Source: Anaerolineae bacterium (GTDB taxonomy: Bacteria > Chloroflexota > Anaerolineae > Aggregatilineales > UBA2796). From it: a stretch of 35,737 nt of DNA. Under the pieces are notes generated by a model, which was given only the letters and a program-made list of their open reading frames with translations, was not told the DNA's origin and did not search any database. Position 1 is the first letter of the stretch. Every line of letters starts with the position of its first letter. Location of the stretch: assembly GCA_019637555.1 (NCBI GenBank), contig JAHBVK010000060.1, forward strand, positions 1-35,737. The letters are read 5' to 3'. Positions 1 to 7,878 of this stretch are shown here, piece after piece. The translations under genes and the position numbers were made by a program.

Positions 1-247
1 TGAGTGTGAATAGGTGGTAGAAGGTTGCGACACCGAAAACCTTGCTTGGTCGCACCTTCAACGCGTCGGATACCAAGCGAAGTGCTTGCATATCCAGATA
101 TCCAAATTCCTCTTGAACCGTGTGCAGAACTTCGATGAGGGCGTGCGGCTGATAGCCATAGAGCAACATCGTTTGTTGAACATGCCGCCAGCGTGGATCA
201 TCAGAAAGGGAGGATACCTTTTCAACAAAAGGTTGCAACGTCTCCAT
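1..247 (-). CDS. hoxE: HoxE/NuoE-like [2Fe-2S] diaphorase subunit, partial
   Basis: This reading frame stays open from an ATG at 247 to the left edge, giving the first 82 residues of a truncated gene. A GGAGGAAC ribosome binding site sits just upstream. The translation carries the hallmark of the 24-kDa thioredoxin-like [2Fe-2S] subunit: ALIEVLHTVQEEFGYLD, then KVFGVATFYHLFTL. By recall it resembles cyanobacterial HoxE more than typical NuoE in this stretch. The four cluster cysteines lie further downstream and are outside the window. In known systems HoxE accepts or delivers electrons for the HoxFU NAD(P)H diaphorase of a HoxYH hydrogenase, so hoxF, hoxU, hoxY and hoxH may follow beyond the edge. 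Family assignment is firm; HoxE rather than NuoE is inference. Confidence 0.85.
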   Translation of the reverse strand, partial: METLQPFVEKVSSLSDDPRWRHVQQTMLLYGYQPHALIEVLHTVQEEFGYLDMQALRLVSDALKVRPSKVFGVATFYHLFTL

Positions 248-810
248 TGTTCCTCCAACAGATTATTTTGTTAACTTCGGGTAGCTAAACAGCTTGTCAG
301 CAGCGTTAGATAAGCTCCTGACTCAAGATATACAGTAGAGACGGCATCAACTGAGAGGTGCGCCAGTAAGTTCTGTCGACTCCTCTACGATCTGAGCATA
401 AGCACAGCTTGGTGGTGCGATGCATTGAATATTCTGACGTACCAGGTTAGCAGTCATTGGCAGCCAGAAATCAGCAGCGGTGAGCGGATGTTCCGCGCAT
501 AACTGCACAGAACAATCGGTCTCAAGCTCAAGAGCAGAGGATCGGGAATTTACTGACGCCAAAAGAGGTGGGCATACTCGTCCTCCTTCGCAAGTAAAGA
601 AACGAAGATAGAACGTTCACAGATGAATCTGTGAGTGGAGCGGATACCAAACGTACTATTTGTTAATCTATTAGCCGAACTTTCCCATGCATACACTATC
701 GCCTCATGGTAACGTCGGCATGTGATATTTGTCACAATCAAATGTGCCAAGTGTCATGCTTAACTATTCACGTAATTGACTCAAGCGTGTCCATTGATGA
801 ACGCTCAGAG
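248..810. other. Intergenic region upstream of hoxE, no convincing gene
   Basis: This 563-bp gap separates the end of the hydrogenase operon from hoxE. Two short minus-strand frames of 71 and 66 codons exist at 347-562 and 550-750, but they overlap and resemble nothing I know, and the 71-codon one starts at a TTG without a ribosome binding site. The recognisable element is a perfect TGTGA-N6-TCACA palindrome at 721-736. The region most likely holds the hoxE promoter and a long leader. Confidence 0.5.
721..736. promoter_or_regulatory. CRP/FNR-family (HcpR-like) palindrome upstream of hoxE
   Basis: The sequence is TGTGATATTTGTCACA, an exact match to TGTGA-N6-TCACA. This half-site pair is bound by CRP, and the extended TTGTGA-N6-TCACAA form is described for HcpR regulators of anaerobic and nitrosative metabolism. 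It lies about 470 bp upstream of the hoxE start and just past the end of the group 4 hydrogenase operon. Two more exact copies precede the cytochrome operon. Which regulator binds it cannot be told, as none is encoded in the window. Confidence 0.65.
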
Positions 811-1326
811 TTAGATGTTAATGCAGTTTACTGCCAATTCCTGTAAAAGCCGCCGGGCAGCTTGTTTCACTACCGATGAGAGTGAACTTCGTGGCGTCGC
901 ATCGTCCGGTTGTATACCAAGCAGCGCAATTTCACCGCAAATTTGCGAGTTCACATAGTTAGCAAACACGTGTAATGGTAAGGTGTGACTTGAGGCACTG
1001 ATACCCGTCGTGCTGCGCCAATCAATCCAGTGAATCGCGCCGCAAGGTGCGTCCATCTGTGCTGCGTCGATCAGCAGCACAACGTCGGGCTGAAAACGGC
1101 GCAGCGAACCGGTATAGTTTTCCGGCGCTGCTCCAGCATCGATCACTAAGATGTGTTCTGGTAGCGCCAGAAATGTGCGCAGAGTTCGCGCTATTACCGT
1201 CCCAACTGCGTCGTCACCAGCCTGTACTTGCCCGACGCCGACGATGGCGAGGCGGGTAGCACGTTCACTCTTTGTCTGGCGTTTCAACGTCTGTTGCAGC
1301 GACTTTCTCCACGTTTGACGCATCAT
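811..1326 (-). CDS. HycI-type [NiFe]-hydrogenase maturation endopeptidase
   Basis: The 171-residue product matches the HycI family, which removes the C-terminal peptide of the hydrogenase large subunit once nickel is inserted. Motifs seen are GVGQVQAGDDAVG (residues 30-42), AAPEN (66-70), LLIDAAQ (84-90), SSHTLPL (112-118) and LLGIQPD. The candidate nickel-sensing residues are Asp38 or Asp39, Asp87 and His114, by analogy with E. coli HycI. It is the last gene of the group 4 hydrogenase operon, and its start overlaps the end of the ferredoxin-like gene by 62 bp. The early Met is kept because the N-terminal stretch WRKSLQQTLKR looks like a usual leader of this family. The likely substrate is the large subunit encoded at 2625-3827. 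Confidence 0.9.
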   Translation of the reverse strand: MMRQTWRKSLQQTLKRQTKSERATRLAIVGVGQVQAGDDAVGTVIARTLRTFLALPEHILVIDAGAAPENYTGSLRRFQPDVVLLIDAAQMDAPCGAIHWIDWRSTTGISASSHTLPLHVFANYVNSQICGEIALLGIQPDDATPRSSLSSVVKQAARRLLQELAVNCINI

Positions 1327-1690
1327 TTTCTGCTCGCTGGTAAAGGTTGGTAAATGCTGCTTTATCTAGTGACGCCAATTCCCATTCATTAGAGGCAAGC
1401 TGGATGCACTTGAAGCGGCAGCTTTCTACACACTGTCCGCAGAAAGTACAGCGATCCACATGATAACGCAGTGCGAACTGCTTTTTTGTTTTATCGATTG
1501 TGATCAACTCGATAGCGTAGGCAGGGCAGTCCTCCACACACAAGGAGCAGCCCGTACACTGTTCTGGATCGTAGTACAGTTTGCCTCGCAGTTGTGTCGG
1601 TGGTTGCGCTCGCTCCACCGGATATTGCCGCGTGGCTGTACGACTAAACAAAGATCGCAGCACATCGCCTAGCATCGTACCGATTCTCAT
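1265..1690 (-). CDS. NuoI/HycF-like 2x[4Fe-4S] hydrogenase subunit
   Basis: The 141-residue protein carries two ferredoxin-type cluster motifs, CTGCSLCVEDCP (Cys45, 48, 51, 55) and CTFCGQCVESCR (Cys81, 84, 87, 91). In complex I-like hydrogenases this peripheral subunit relays electrons between the donor and the small-subunit cluster. The usual proline after the last cysteine is kept in the first motif and replaced by Arg in the second. The ATG at 1690 is chosen because GGGAGGG lies right before it; a 30-residue upstream extension would run into the NuoH-like gene and has no such site. The C-terminus is acidic and low in complexity. Operon position between the NuoH-like gene and the protease supports the role. 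Confidence 0.9.
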   Translation of the reverse strand: MRIGTMLGDVLRSLFSRTATRQYPVERAQPPTQLRGKLYYDPEQCTGCSLCVEDCPAYAIELITIDKTKKQFALRYHVDRCTFCGQCVESCRFKCIQLASNEWELASLDKAAFTNLYQRAENDASNVEKVAATDVETPDKE

Positions 1691-1707
1691 CTGCCCTCCC
1701 ATTATCT

Positions 1708-2628
1708 TCAGCCGACACTCTGCGCTATGAAAATGACCAGTAGCTGTGCCAGCGCTGCCAGCGAACCAAACCGCCACCACAAGTTGATCGTTTGATCGAT
1801 ACGCAGACGAGTTAAGACGGACTGTAAGCCCACCAGACCGACCAGCAAAACTAAGGTCTTGACAACAAAAGCCAATAACGAGGCGATTCCGCCCAGATAG
1901 AAGCTGGCGATCAGCGTTAGTCCTATAACCAACTCAACAGCTTTGCCGAGACGGAATAAAGCCAAGCCACGCCCGCTGTACTCGGTCAGCGCCCCTGCCA
2001 CGATCTCGGTTTCTGCTTCCGGCGCATCAAACGGAGGTAGTTCCAACTTACCCATCAAAGCGATCAGCGCGACAACGAACCCGATTGGCTGTGTGATGAC
2101 CAGCACGTGATGTGCTGCAAAGTTGTTGATCTGGTTGATCTGCCAACTTCCTGCCACGATAGCTGGACACAGCAGCGCCAGAAAGAATGGAGCTTCGTAG
2201 GAGACAAGTTGAATCAGGAGACGGGTCGCACCCGCCAGCGAAAAGCGATCTGTAGTATTGCTGCCTGCCAGACTGATGCACAGCGGCAATAGACTCATTA
2301 GGTAAATCGTCACGATTAGGTCGCCGGAGAAACTGTAAGCCGGAGACAAGCCGAACAATGGCACGTACAGCGCCGCTGTTAGCGTACCCGTCAGGGCAAT
2401 GACAGGCAGGATTACGAACAGAAGCGTGTCGATACTATCCGGCACGATCTCTTCTTTTGCCAGCAGTTTGACCACATCAGCAAGTGGCTGGAACCATCGA
2501 GGACCAATGCGGTTCTGGAAACGCGCCAACAGTTTGCGATGCACCCATTCATAGCCGAGTCCGTAAAGAAGCAAAAACAGACCACCGGGAAACAAAGCAA
2601 GTATGACGAGATCGTGGAGGATGCTCAT
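1708..2628 (-). CDS. NuoH/HycD-like membrane subunit of group 4 hydrogenase
   Basis: The 306-residue, strongly hydrophobic protein belongs to the complex I subunit 1 family, which anchors the hydrogenase module to the membrane and forms the entry of the proton or quinone-like channel. Diagnostic stretches are RFQNRIGPRWFQPLADVVKL near the N-terminus and PEAETEIVAGALTEYSG in the middle, both rich in the conserved charged residues of the family. The ATG at 2628 has GGAGGAG five bases upstream and forms an ATGA overlap with the stop of the large-subunit gene, so translation is probably coupled. An in-frame ATG 54 bases further upstream lies inside the previous gene and is less likely. Confidence 0.92.
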   Translation of the reverse strand: MSILHDLVILALFPGGLFLLLYGLGYEWVHRKLLARFQNRIGPRWFQPLADVVKLLAKEEIVPDSIDTLLFVILPVIALTGTLTAALYVPLFGLSPAYSFSGDLIVTIYLMSLLPLCISLAGSNTTDRFSLAGATRLLIQLVSYEAPFFLALLCPAIVAGSWQINQINNFAAHHVLVITQPIGFVVALIALMGKLELPPFDAPEAETEIVAGALTEYSGRGLALFRLGKAVELVIGLTLIASFYLGGIASLLAFVVKTLVLLVGLVGLQSVLTRLRIDQTINLWWRFGSLAALAQLLVIFIAQSVG

Positions 2629-3827
2629 GAACTCCTCCGATAAAATTCGATACCGTGTTGGCGCAAGTCTTCCCACGTCCAATGTTCGTGCTCTCTACCT
2701 TCAGGGTTGATGATCACCATTCGATCATTACAGGAGAAGCAGGGATCGATACCCGCCAGCAGCATCGGCATGTCTGCCAGATAGTGACCAACCGCCAACG
2801 TTAGCACGGAAGCCATGTTACAAATGGTTGGGGTGCGCACTCTGACTCGTTCCGGCTGATCGCTGCCATTACTCTTTATGAAGTAGAACAACTCGCCGCG
2901 CGGCGCTTCGATCCGGCTGATCGTTTCGCCCGCTTTGATCTTGCGCGGCATCCGCGTTTTGAGTGCTCCCGCAGGTAGATTATCTAGAATTGTCCGGATG
3001 ACGCGGTAAGACTCCATCAACTCTTTCACGCGTACCACGAAACGTGACTCCAGATCGCCCGTCGTTTCCATCACCATGTTGACGGGATATTCGGCGTAGG
3101 CGACATATGGCGCTTCAACGCGAATATCGCGCTTCACACCGGAGGCACGTGCCGTTGGACCGACCACCCCTAATTGTTCCGCTTGTGCCTTCGTCATGAT
3201 GCCGATGCCTCGCGTGCGCCGCACAAACGAGTCGTCGGTGGTCACGACATCAAGGTAGTGGCGCGTACGCTCCTCCAGAAAATCCAGTCCTTGCCGGATC
3301 CTGTTCGCCTGCTCCTCACTGACATCGAATTTGACGCCACCCAAAACATTTGCGGAATAGTGGACTCGGTTGCCCGACAGCGCTTCAACGAGATCCATCA
3401 CTGTTTCACGATCTCGCCATGAAAACATGAACAAAGTTTCAAAGCCTGCCTCATGCGCTGCTACGCCTAACCACAGCAAATGGCTGTGAATGCGCTCCAG
3501 TTCGGCAACCAATTCACGGATCGCCTGAGCGCGGGGCGGGGCAGCTACACCTGCCAGATGTTCTACTCCCAGCGCGTATACCGTAGCATGCGCGTGTGAA
3601 CATATGCCGCAGATGCGTTCCAGAAGGTACATATCTTGCACCCAATTACGCATCTCGGTAGCTTTCTCAATCCCGCGATGGGCATACCCTAGGCGCACGG
3701 TTGCTGCCGTGACGATCTCGCCATCAACAGTGAATTCAAAATGCCCCGGTTCTTTGAGCGCGGGGTGTTGTGGTCCAAAAGGAATGATGAATTTTTCAAA
3801 TTTCTCCGAGTGTTCACTGGTGTGCAT
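2625..3827 (-). CDS. Group 4 [NiFe]-hydrogenase large (catalytic) subunit
   Basis: The 400-residue protein is NuoD-like, but keeps both Ni-Fe cysteine pairs that NuoD of true complex I has lost: ERICGICSH with Cys73 and Cys76, and DPCFSCNDR with Cys363 and Cys366. It should therefore form the H2-activating site of an energy-converting hydrogenase. About 31 residues follow NDR369. In E. coli HycE the peptidase cuts after the Arg of the equivalent DPCxxCxDR-M motif, so cleavage between Arg369 and Met370 by the operon's HycI-type protease is predicted. The gene begins at 3827 behind AGAGGCAGG. Subgroup within group 4 (perhaps 4g) cannot be fixed by eye. Confidence 0.95.
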   Translation of the reverse strand: MHTSEHSEKFEKFIIPFGPQHPALKEPGHFEFTVDGEIVTAATVRLGYAHRGIEKATEMRNWVQDMYLLERICGICSHAHATVYALGVEHLAGVAAPPRAQAIRELVAELERIHSHLLWLGVAAHEAGFETLFMFSWRDRETVMDLVEALSGNRVHYSANVLGGVKFDVSEEQANRIRQGLDFLEERTRHYLDVVTTDDSFVRRTRGIGIMTKAQAEQLGVVGPTARASGVKRDIRVEAPYVAYAEYPVNMVMETTGDLESRFVVRVKELMESYRVIRTILDNLPAGALKTRMPRKIKAGETISRIEAPRGELFYFIKSNGSDQPERVRVRTPTICNMASVLTLAVGHYLADMPMLLAGIDPCFSCNDRMVIINPEGREHEHWTWEDLRQHGIEFYRRSS

Positions 3828-3838
3828 AGCCTGCCTCT

Positions 3839-4327
3839 TTACTCTGAGTTCACTTCGGAATCCGATCCTTCTGCTGAGGCGCTAGGGACGAATGCCTTGC
3901 GCAGCGGATAAACGTCTGGGATCCAGTTGTCGGGCAGATACAGGTGATCGCTGTTAGGCGTTCCCTCTACGTTCACACCGAGCATTTCCATCAGCTCGCG
4001 CTCGAAAAAGGTAGCAGACGGCACAATTCCGCAAATGCTAGGAACACTAGCTGCACCATATGGCACCCGGACTCGCAGCGTCAGCACCGCAGCATCCGCA
4101 CAGAAGTGATACAACACCTCGATCTCATGTTTATCTGCGCCTAGATCCAATCCTGTAATTGCAGCAAGGTAGCCCCAGTGAGCCTCCTGTATTGCTTTAA
4201 CTGCCGCCAGCAGATTCGTCGGCGAGAGGCAAACATCTAGCCGCTGCGGATCGGGAGTCGTACTCTCCAACGTCCACTGCGCCAAGAGTGTCTCTGCGGA
4301 TTTGAGGGTAAGTTCATGCTCATTCAT
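3839..4327 (-). CDS. NuoC-like (30-kDa) subunit of group 4 hydrogenase
   Basis: The product of about 162 residues resembles the complex I 30-kDa subunit, with the typical late motifs FFERELMEMLGV and LYLPDNWIPDVYPLRKAF. It is a soluble subunit that packs against the large subunit. NuoC and NuoD are separate genes here rather than fused as in HycE. The ATG at 4327 has GAAGGG nine bases upstream. An alternative ATG at 4357 would overlap the small-subunit gene by 11 bp and add ten residues, but its AAGG touches the start codon, so it is less favoured. It lies 11 bp upstream of the large-subunit gene. Confidence 0.88.
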   Translation of the reverse strand: MNEHELTLKSAETLLAQWTLESTTPDPQRLDVCLSPTNLLAAVKAIQEAHWGYLAAITGLDLGADKHEIEVLYHFCADAAVLTLRVRVPYGAASVPSICGIVPSATFFERELMEMLGVNVEGTPNSDHLYLPDNWIPDVYPLRKAFVPSASAEGSDSEVNSE

Positions 4328-4346
4328 CGGATTAAACCCTTCGGTC

Positions 4347-4802
4347 TCAACTTGCATCCTTTACTGGCTGCACACGATCCACCTTGCCTAGCAGCTTCAC
4401 GATGCCATCGATGATCGCTTCCGGGCGCGGTGGGCACCCCGGTACATAGACATCAACGGGAATAACTTGATCAATGTGCCCGACCACGTTATAGCAACCC
4501 TGAAAGACGCCGCCGGAAATCGCGCAGGAACCGACGGCGATGACAAATTTCGGTTCAGGCATCTGTTCATAGATTCGCCGTAGGCGATCCCGCGCTTGCA
4601 GCGATACTGGTCCAGTACAGATTAAAATGTCGGCGTGGCGCGGAGTGCCCTGAAGCTTCACCCCAAAGCGTTCAAGGTCATAGCGGGGTGTTACTGTCGC
4701 CAGTAGTTCGATATCACAGCCGTTGCATGATCCACTGTTAAAATGGATTGCCCATGGCGAGTTTCGGAACGCCCACGACTTGATCTGATGCAGCAGTGTC
4801 AT
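4347..4802 (-). CDS. NuoB-like [NiFe]-hydrogenase small subunit
   Basis: The 151-residue protein is the short, NuoB-type small subunit typical of group 4 hydrogenases. It binds the single [4Fe-4S] cluster closest to the Ni-Fe site. The four ligands are visible as Cys26 and Cys29 in SGSCNGCD, Cys93 in VGSCAISGG and Cys123 in VPGCPPRPE. There is no signal peptide, so the catalytic module faces the cytoplasm. GGGGTGAG from the end of the preceding gene serves as ribosome binding site, four bases of spacing apart, suggesting coupled expression with the NuoA-like gene. Confidence 0.94.
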   Translation of the reverse strand: MTLLHQIKSWAFRNSPWAIHFNSGSCNGCDIELLATVTPRYDLERFGVKLQGTPRHADILICTGPVSLQARDRLRRIYEQMPEPKFVIAVGSCAISGGVFQGCYNVVGHIDQVIPVDVYVPGCPPRPEAIIDGIVKLLGKVDRVQPVKDAS

Positions 4803-4806
4803 GATC

Positions 4807-5127
4807 TCACCCCAATATCAGCGCGATCAGCGCAATCATTACTCCCAACAGATAGAGGATCACTAGCGGCGACGCGACGAAAGTGCTGCTGCCGAGCATT
4901 AAGACGCTAAGATGCAGCACCGCGAAAAATAAGGCGATCCCAAAGGATGAACCGCCGCCGGGTGCGGCAGGAGTGGTTGATGCTGCTTCGCCACTGGCAT
5001 AGGCACTGCCCTTTAACCTCGCGGCCTTACTGCGTCCGGCAAGTACCCAACCTGCTCCAGCCAGTGTTCCGACCAGCACGAGATAAAGCAAGAAAGCAAG
5101 TGGTGGTGTGAGCAGAATACTGGACAT
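4807..5127 (-). CDS. NuoA-like small membrane subunit
   Basis: The 106-residue protein has three hydrophobic segments (about residues 9-29, 63-82 and 85-105) separated by a polar loop with GSAYASGEA. This layout and the Y-x-S/C-G loop fit complex I subunit 3 (NuoA), which lies next to NuoH in complex I. The loop is lengthened by a Gly/Pro/Ala-rich stretch. Sequence similarity in this family is weak, so the assignment rests on length, topology, the loop motif and position directly before the small-subunit gene. Confidence 0.75.
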   Translation of the reverse strand: MSSILLTPPLAFLLYLVLVGTLAGAGWVLAGRSKAARLKGSAYASGEAASTTPAAPGGGSSFGIALFFAVLHLSVLMLGSSTFVASPLVILYLLGVMIALIALILG

Positions 5128-5143
5128 ATTCTGACCTTCCTTA

Positions 5144-6220
5144 CTATTTCGCCGCCAGCGTGATCACTCGTCTGCGTCTCAGCAAGCGACGCATAGCTGC
5201 ATACAGGGCGAACACTTCCATAACTACCGTCACACTGCGCCAATCCATCTCCAGTTTGTGACTGTCTTCAGGTATAGGCGGTACAGTAGGATCGAGATAG
5301 GTATACAGACGATCCATGTACGGTGTAGCGATGTCCGTACTCATCGCCAGTGCCTTAAACTCATCAGCAAGCTGACGCATTTCATCCCGTGCGGCGTTGG
5401 CATGTCCAGCCATCGCATATTCGGCAACCTTAGAGTCCAGCGTTTTTCGCATCGTGTTTACCAAAAGCGGTTCGGGCATTAGACCTAAAAGCTGCGCTCT
5501 GATTGGCGTAACCGGGATGCCCAGTGCGCGGAGAACGGCAAATCCTTCACGCATGGCACGAACGCCCATGATCAACCCATCACGGGTGTGCGCCAGCCGA
5601 TAGTTATCCCCGCCTGCCGAGTACAGCGCATTTGCCAGTGGACTGACCAACGCCACATGTGTTTTCAGCCATGCATCAATGTTCCGGCTGATAGCGACGG
5701 GGATCTTCGCACTCCTGAAACTGCTGGCAAGCTGTTGAACGCGCGGCGACATCTCCCCATCAATTTCGCCTATCGTCATAGGTGTCGAGTCATCCTCATT
5801 CGCAATGTAGTAAACGATGTGATCTTTACGGATGCCACCTGCACGCGCGAAACCGAACAGGGCGCGTTCACGTCCCACCGCATCAATGTACTGATCGAAT
5901 CCGGCTGCATTGTTACCGAGGAACAAAATCGTCGGGGTATGCTGATTTGCACCTAAAATTGGCAGGATCACTGGTATTTGCGTTTTGCGCATCAGCACGA
6001 TGATCAGGTCGTAAGCATCGTTGGGTGCAAGTTGTTCAACGACATTCACTTGCACAATGGTGCGCTGCGCCGTCAGTGCATTTTCGAGGACGATGCCATG
6101 CTTACGAATATCGGTTAGGCGCTGTCCACGTGCCAGAATCGATACGCGGTGATCTGCTAACTGTAACTGCGCTGCGTAAAGACTACCTAAAACTCCTGCT
6201 CCGTAAATAAGGATGTTCAT
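5144..6220 (-). CDS. Ketopantoate reductase (PanE/ApbA)-like oxidoreductase inside hydrogenase operon
   Basis: The 358-residue protein begins MNILIYGAGVLGSLYAAQL, a GxGxxG Rossmann motif for NADP binding, and has the two-domain layout of the PanE/ApbA family. A conserved-looking IDAWLKTHVALVSPLANALY helix supplies the Lys expected in the active site. The family reduces 2-dehydropantoate in CoA synthesis, but many members have other, unknown substrates. This one is longer than usual, has a very basic C-terminus (RRLLRRRR) and is embedded between two hydrogenase subunit genes, 26 and 16 bp away. Start at 6220 is supported by AAAGGAAA upstream; a longer reading frame upstream runs through the previous gene and is rejected. 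Substrate unknown. Confidence 0.85.
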   Translation of the reverse strand: MNILIYGAGVLGSLYAAQLQLADHRVSILARGQRLTDIRKHGIVLENALTAQRTIVQVNVVEQLAPNDAYDLIIVLMRKTQIPVILPILGANQHTPTILFLGNNAAGFDQYIDAVGRERALFGFARAGGIRKDHIVYYIANEDDSTPMTIGEIDGEMSPRVQQLASSFRSAKIPVAISRNIDAWLKTHVALVSPLANALYSAGGDNYRLAHTRDGLIMGVRAMREGFAVLRALGIPVTPIRAQLLGLMPEPLLVNTMRKTLDSKVAEYAMAGHANAARDEMRQLADEFKALAMSTDIATPYMDRLYTYLDPTVPPIPEDSHKLEMDWRSVTVVMEVFALYAAMRRLLRRRRVITLAAK

Positions 6221-6246
6221 TTTGTTTCCTTTCCATCGACGCCGCG

Positions 6247-7878
6247 CTAATGACTGAATGCTGTCATAAGGGCTGTAGCAGCGGGACCGGTCAACCAGTT
6301 CAAGAGCGGCGGATAAATACCAATGCCTATTACAGCGGTGGACAGCACTACCAGTGGGATTCGTATCAACACAGGCATCGTCTGTCCTTGCTTTACCTGT
6401 GATGACTCTTGGCGACGGTAAAGTACATTTACCAAAGGGGCGTAATAGGTCAGCGAAATGACGCTGTTGAACGCCGCCACGATCACCAATACAGCGATCA
6501 GCGGATTTTGCGTCATAAAGCCTGCCGAGAAAATCTGCCATTTGGACATGAAGCCTGCCAGCGGCGGCAGTCCGCCTAACCCGAGCACAGCAATACTTAA
6601 CGCAAACGCGGTTAGCGGGTAGCGTCTCGTCGCGCCAGACAGATCGTTGATGGTCAGCGTGCTGCTGTGATCACCGCGTGAGCTGTAGAGGGCATAAAGC
6701 AGTGCGCCCGCTGCCAGGAATGCCAACCCTTTCATTAAACCGTGCGTCAGTAGATGGAATACACCGCCCTGTACGCCGTCAATCTGTCCGGCGCTGATGC
6801 CGATGCCCAAACCTAAAAGCATGTAGCCGATTTGAGCGATGCTGGAGAACGCTAAGAGTCGTTTGACCTGCGTCTGGCGTATCGCCAACAGGTTGCCAAC
6901 GCACATATTCACCACGCCGCAGCTCATTAACAGCGTGCCCCACGCCAGCGTTACACCCGAAAGCGCCGCCAAAGTACGCAGCAGCGCCACTAATCCGGTT
7001 TCGATCACCACGCCAGACAGCATGGCACTGATCCCGCTGGGAGCGTGAGCGTGAGCATCAGGCAACCACGTGTGCATGGGCACGAGTGCAACCTTGACGC
7101 CGAAACCAACAATGAACAGTGCGCCAGCAGCCAATAGTGCAATCGAGGTGCTACTCACCTCTTCGATCCGATCCAGTGTTAAAGTGCCTGTTTGTGCTAG
7201 TACCAGCGCAATACCGAATAAAATCAACGCTGAACCAGTAGCACTCTGCACCAGATACTTCACCAGCGCTTCTAGTGGCGCACGTTGTGCACGGTAGAAT
7301 GCCACCAGAAAATAAGACGATACCGCCATCAGTTCGAACCATATCCACAGGTTGAACAGATCACCTGCGCATGCCAAGCCGATCATTGCACCCGTCAGGA
7401 TAACCAACAGCGCGTAATACTTTTCTTCTCCGACTTCCCCTGCAATTACCGGATCGGAAAAGAGCGTCACTAATGTACTTAGGCTTAGCGCCAGAGCGCT
7501 GACTAGCAAGCTCAGTCCATCGAAACGCAGCACCACCATGCCAACGGTCACGTTGATAGCGCCCTCAGCGATAAACTCTCGCGCAGTGAAAATAAACGCG
7601 ATCCACATCACCGCCAGCGTGATTACTGCTGACATATATACATAATTGATGTCGCGCTTAACCGCGTCATCGTTAATAGTTGGTGATTTCATGGGCGAGT
7701 GAATAGAAGCACTGTGACCGTTACCGCCGCGAAGTCGCAGCGATTGTTGTGGTAGTGCGCCCGCTTGCCATGCCGCGAACACATAGGACAACCGACCTAC
7801 TAGATAAATGAAGGGGGCGGCAGCTAAGGGTATAACCATCAACCAGACAAACAGCGCCGGGATCAAGGTAGGAATCAC
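6247..7878 (-). CDS. NuoN/MrpD-like proton-conducting antiporter subunit
   Basis: The 543-residue, multi-span protein belongs to the proton-conducting membrane transporter family shared by complex I and Mrp antiporters. The segment HTWLPDAHAHAPSGISAMLSG is characteristic of MrpD/NuoN-type members. It should pump H+ or Na+ coupled to hydrogenase turnover. The start is assigned to a GTG at 7878, because GGGAGG lies six bases upstream and the GTG overlaps the TGA of the NuoL-like gene (GTGA). The first ATG in frame at 7947 lies inside that gene and has no support. The initial GTG start is unusual in an operon that otherwise uses ATG. Confidence 0.92.
   Translation of the reverse strand: MIPTLIPALFVWLMVIPLAAAPFIYLVGRLSYVFAAWQAGALPQQSLRLRGGNGHSASIHSPMKSPTINDDAVKRDINYVYMSAVITLAVMWIAFIFTAREFIAEGAINVTVGMVVLRFDGLSLLVSALALSLSTLVTLFSDPVIAGEVGEEKYYALLVILTGAMIGLACAGDLFNLWIWFELMAVSSYFLVAFYRAQRAPLEALVKYLVQSATGSALILFGIALVLAQTGTLTLDRIEEVSSTSIALLAAGALFIVGFGVKVALVPMHTWLPDAHAHAPSGISAMLSGVVIETGLVALLRTLAALSGVTLAWGTLLMSCGVVNMCVGNLLAIRQTQVKRLLAFSSIAQIGYMLLGLGIGISAGQIDGVQGGVFHLLTHGLMKGLAFLAAGALLYALYSSRGDHSSTLTINDLSGATRRYPLTAFALSIAVLGLGGLPPLAGFMSKWQIFSAGFMTQNPLIAVLVIVAAFNSVISLTYYAPLVNVLYRRQESSQVKQGQTMPVLIRIPLVVLSTAVIGIGIYPPLLNWLTGPAATALMTAFSH

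Noticed and set aside
347..750. Two overlapping minus-strand frames of 71 and 66 codons before hoxE
   Set aside because: The 71-codon frame starts at a TTG with no ribosome site, both lack recognisable motifs and they overlap each other. A joined, frameshifted gene was considered but nothing supports it.
5144..6541. Longer form of the ketopantoate-reductase-like gene starting at 6541
   Set aside because: The added residues come from the antisense-free overlap with the NuoN-like gene, whereas MNILIYGAG at 6220 has a ribosome site and begins the Rossmann fold.
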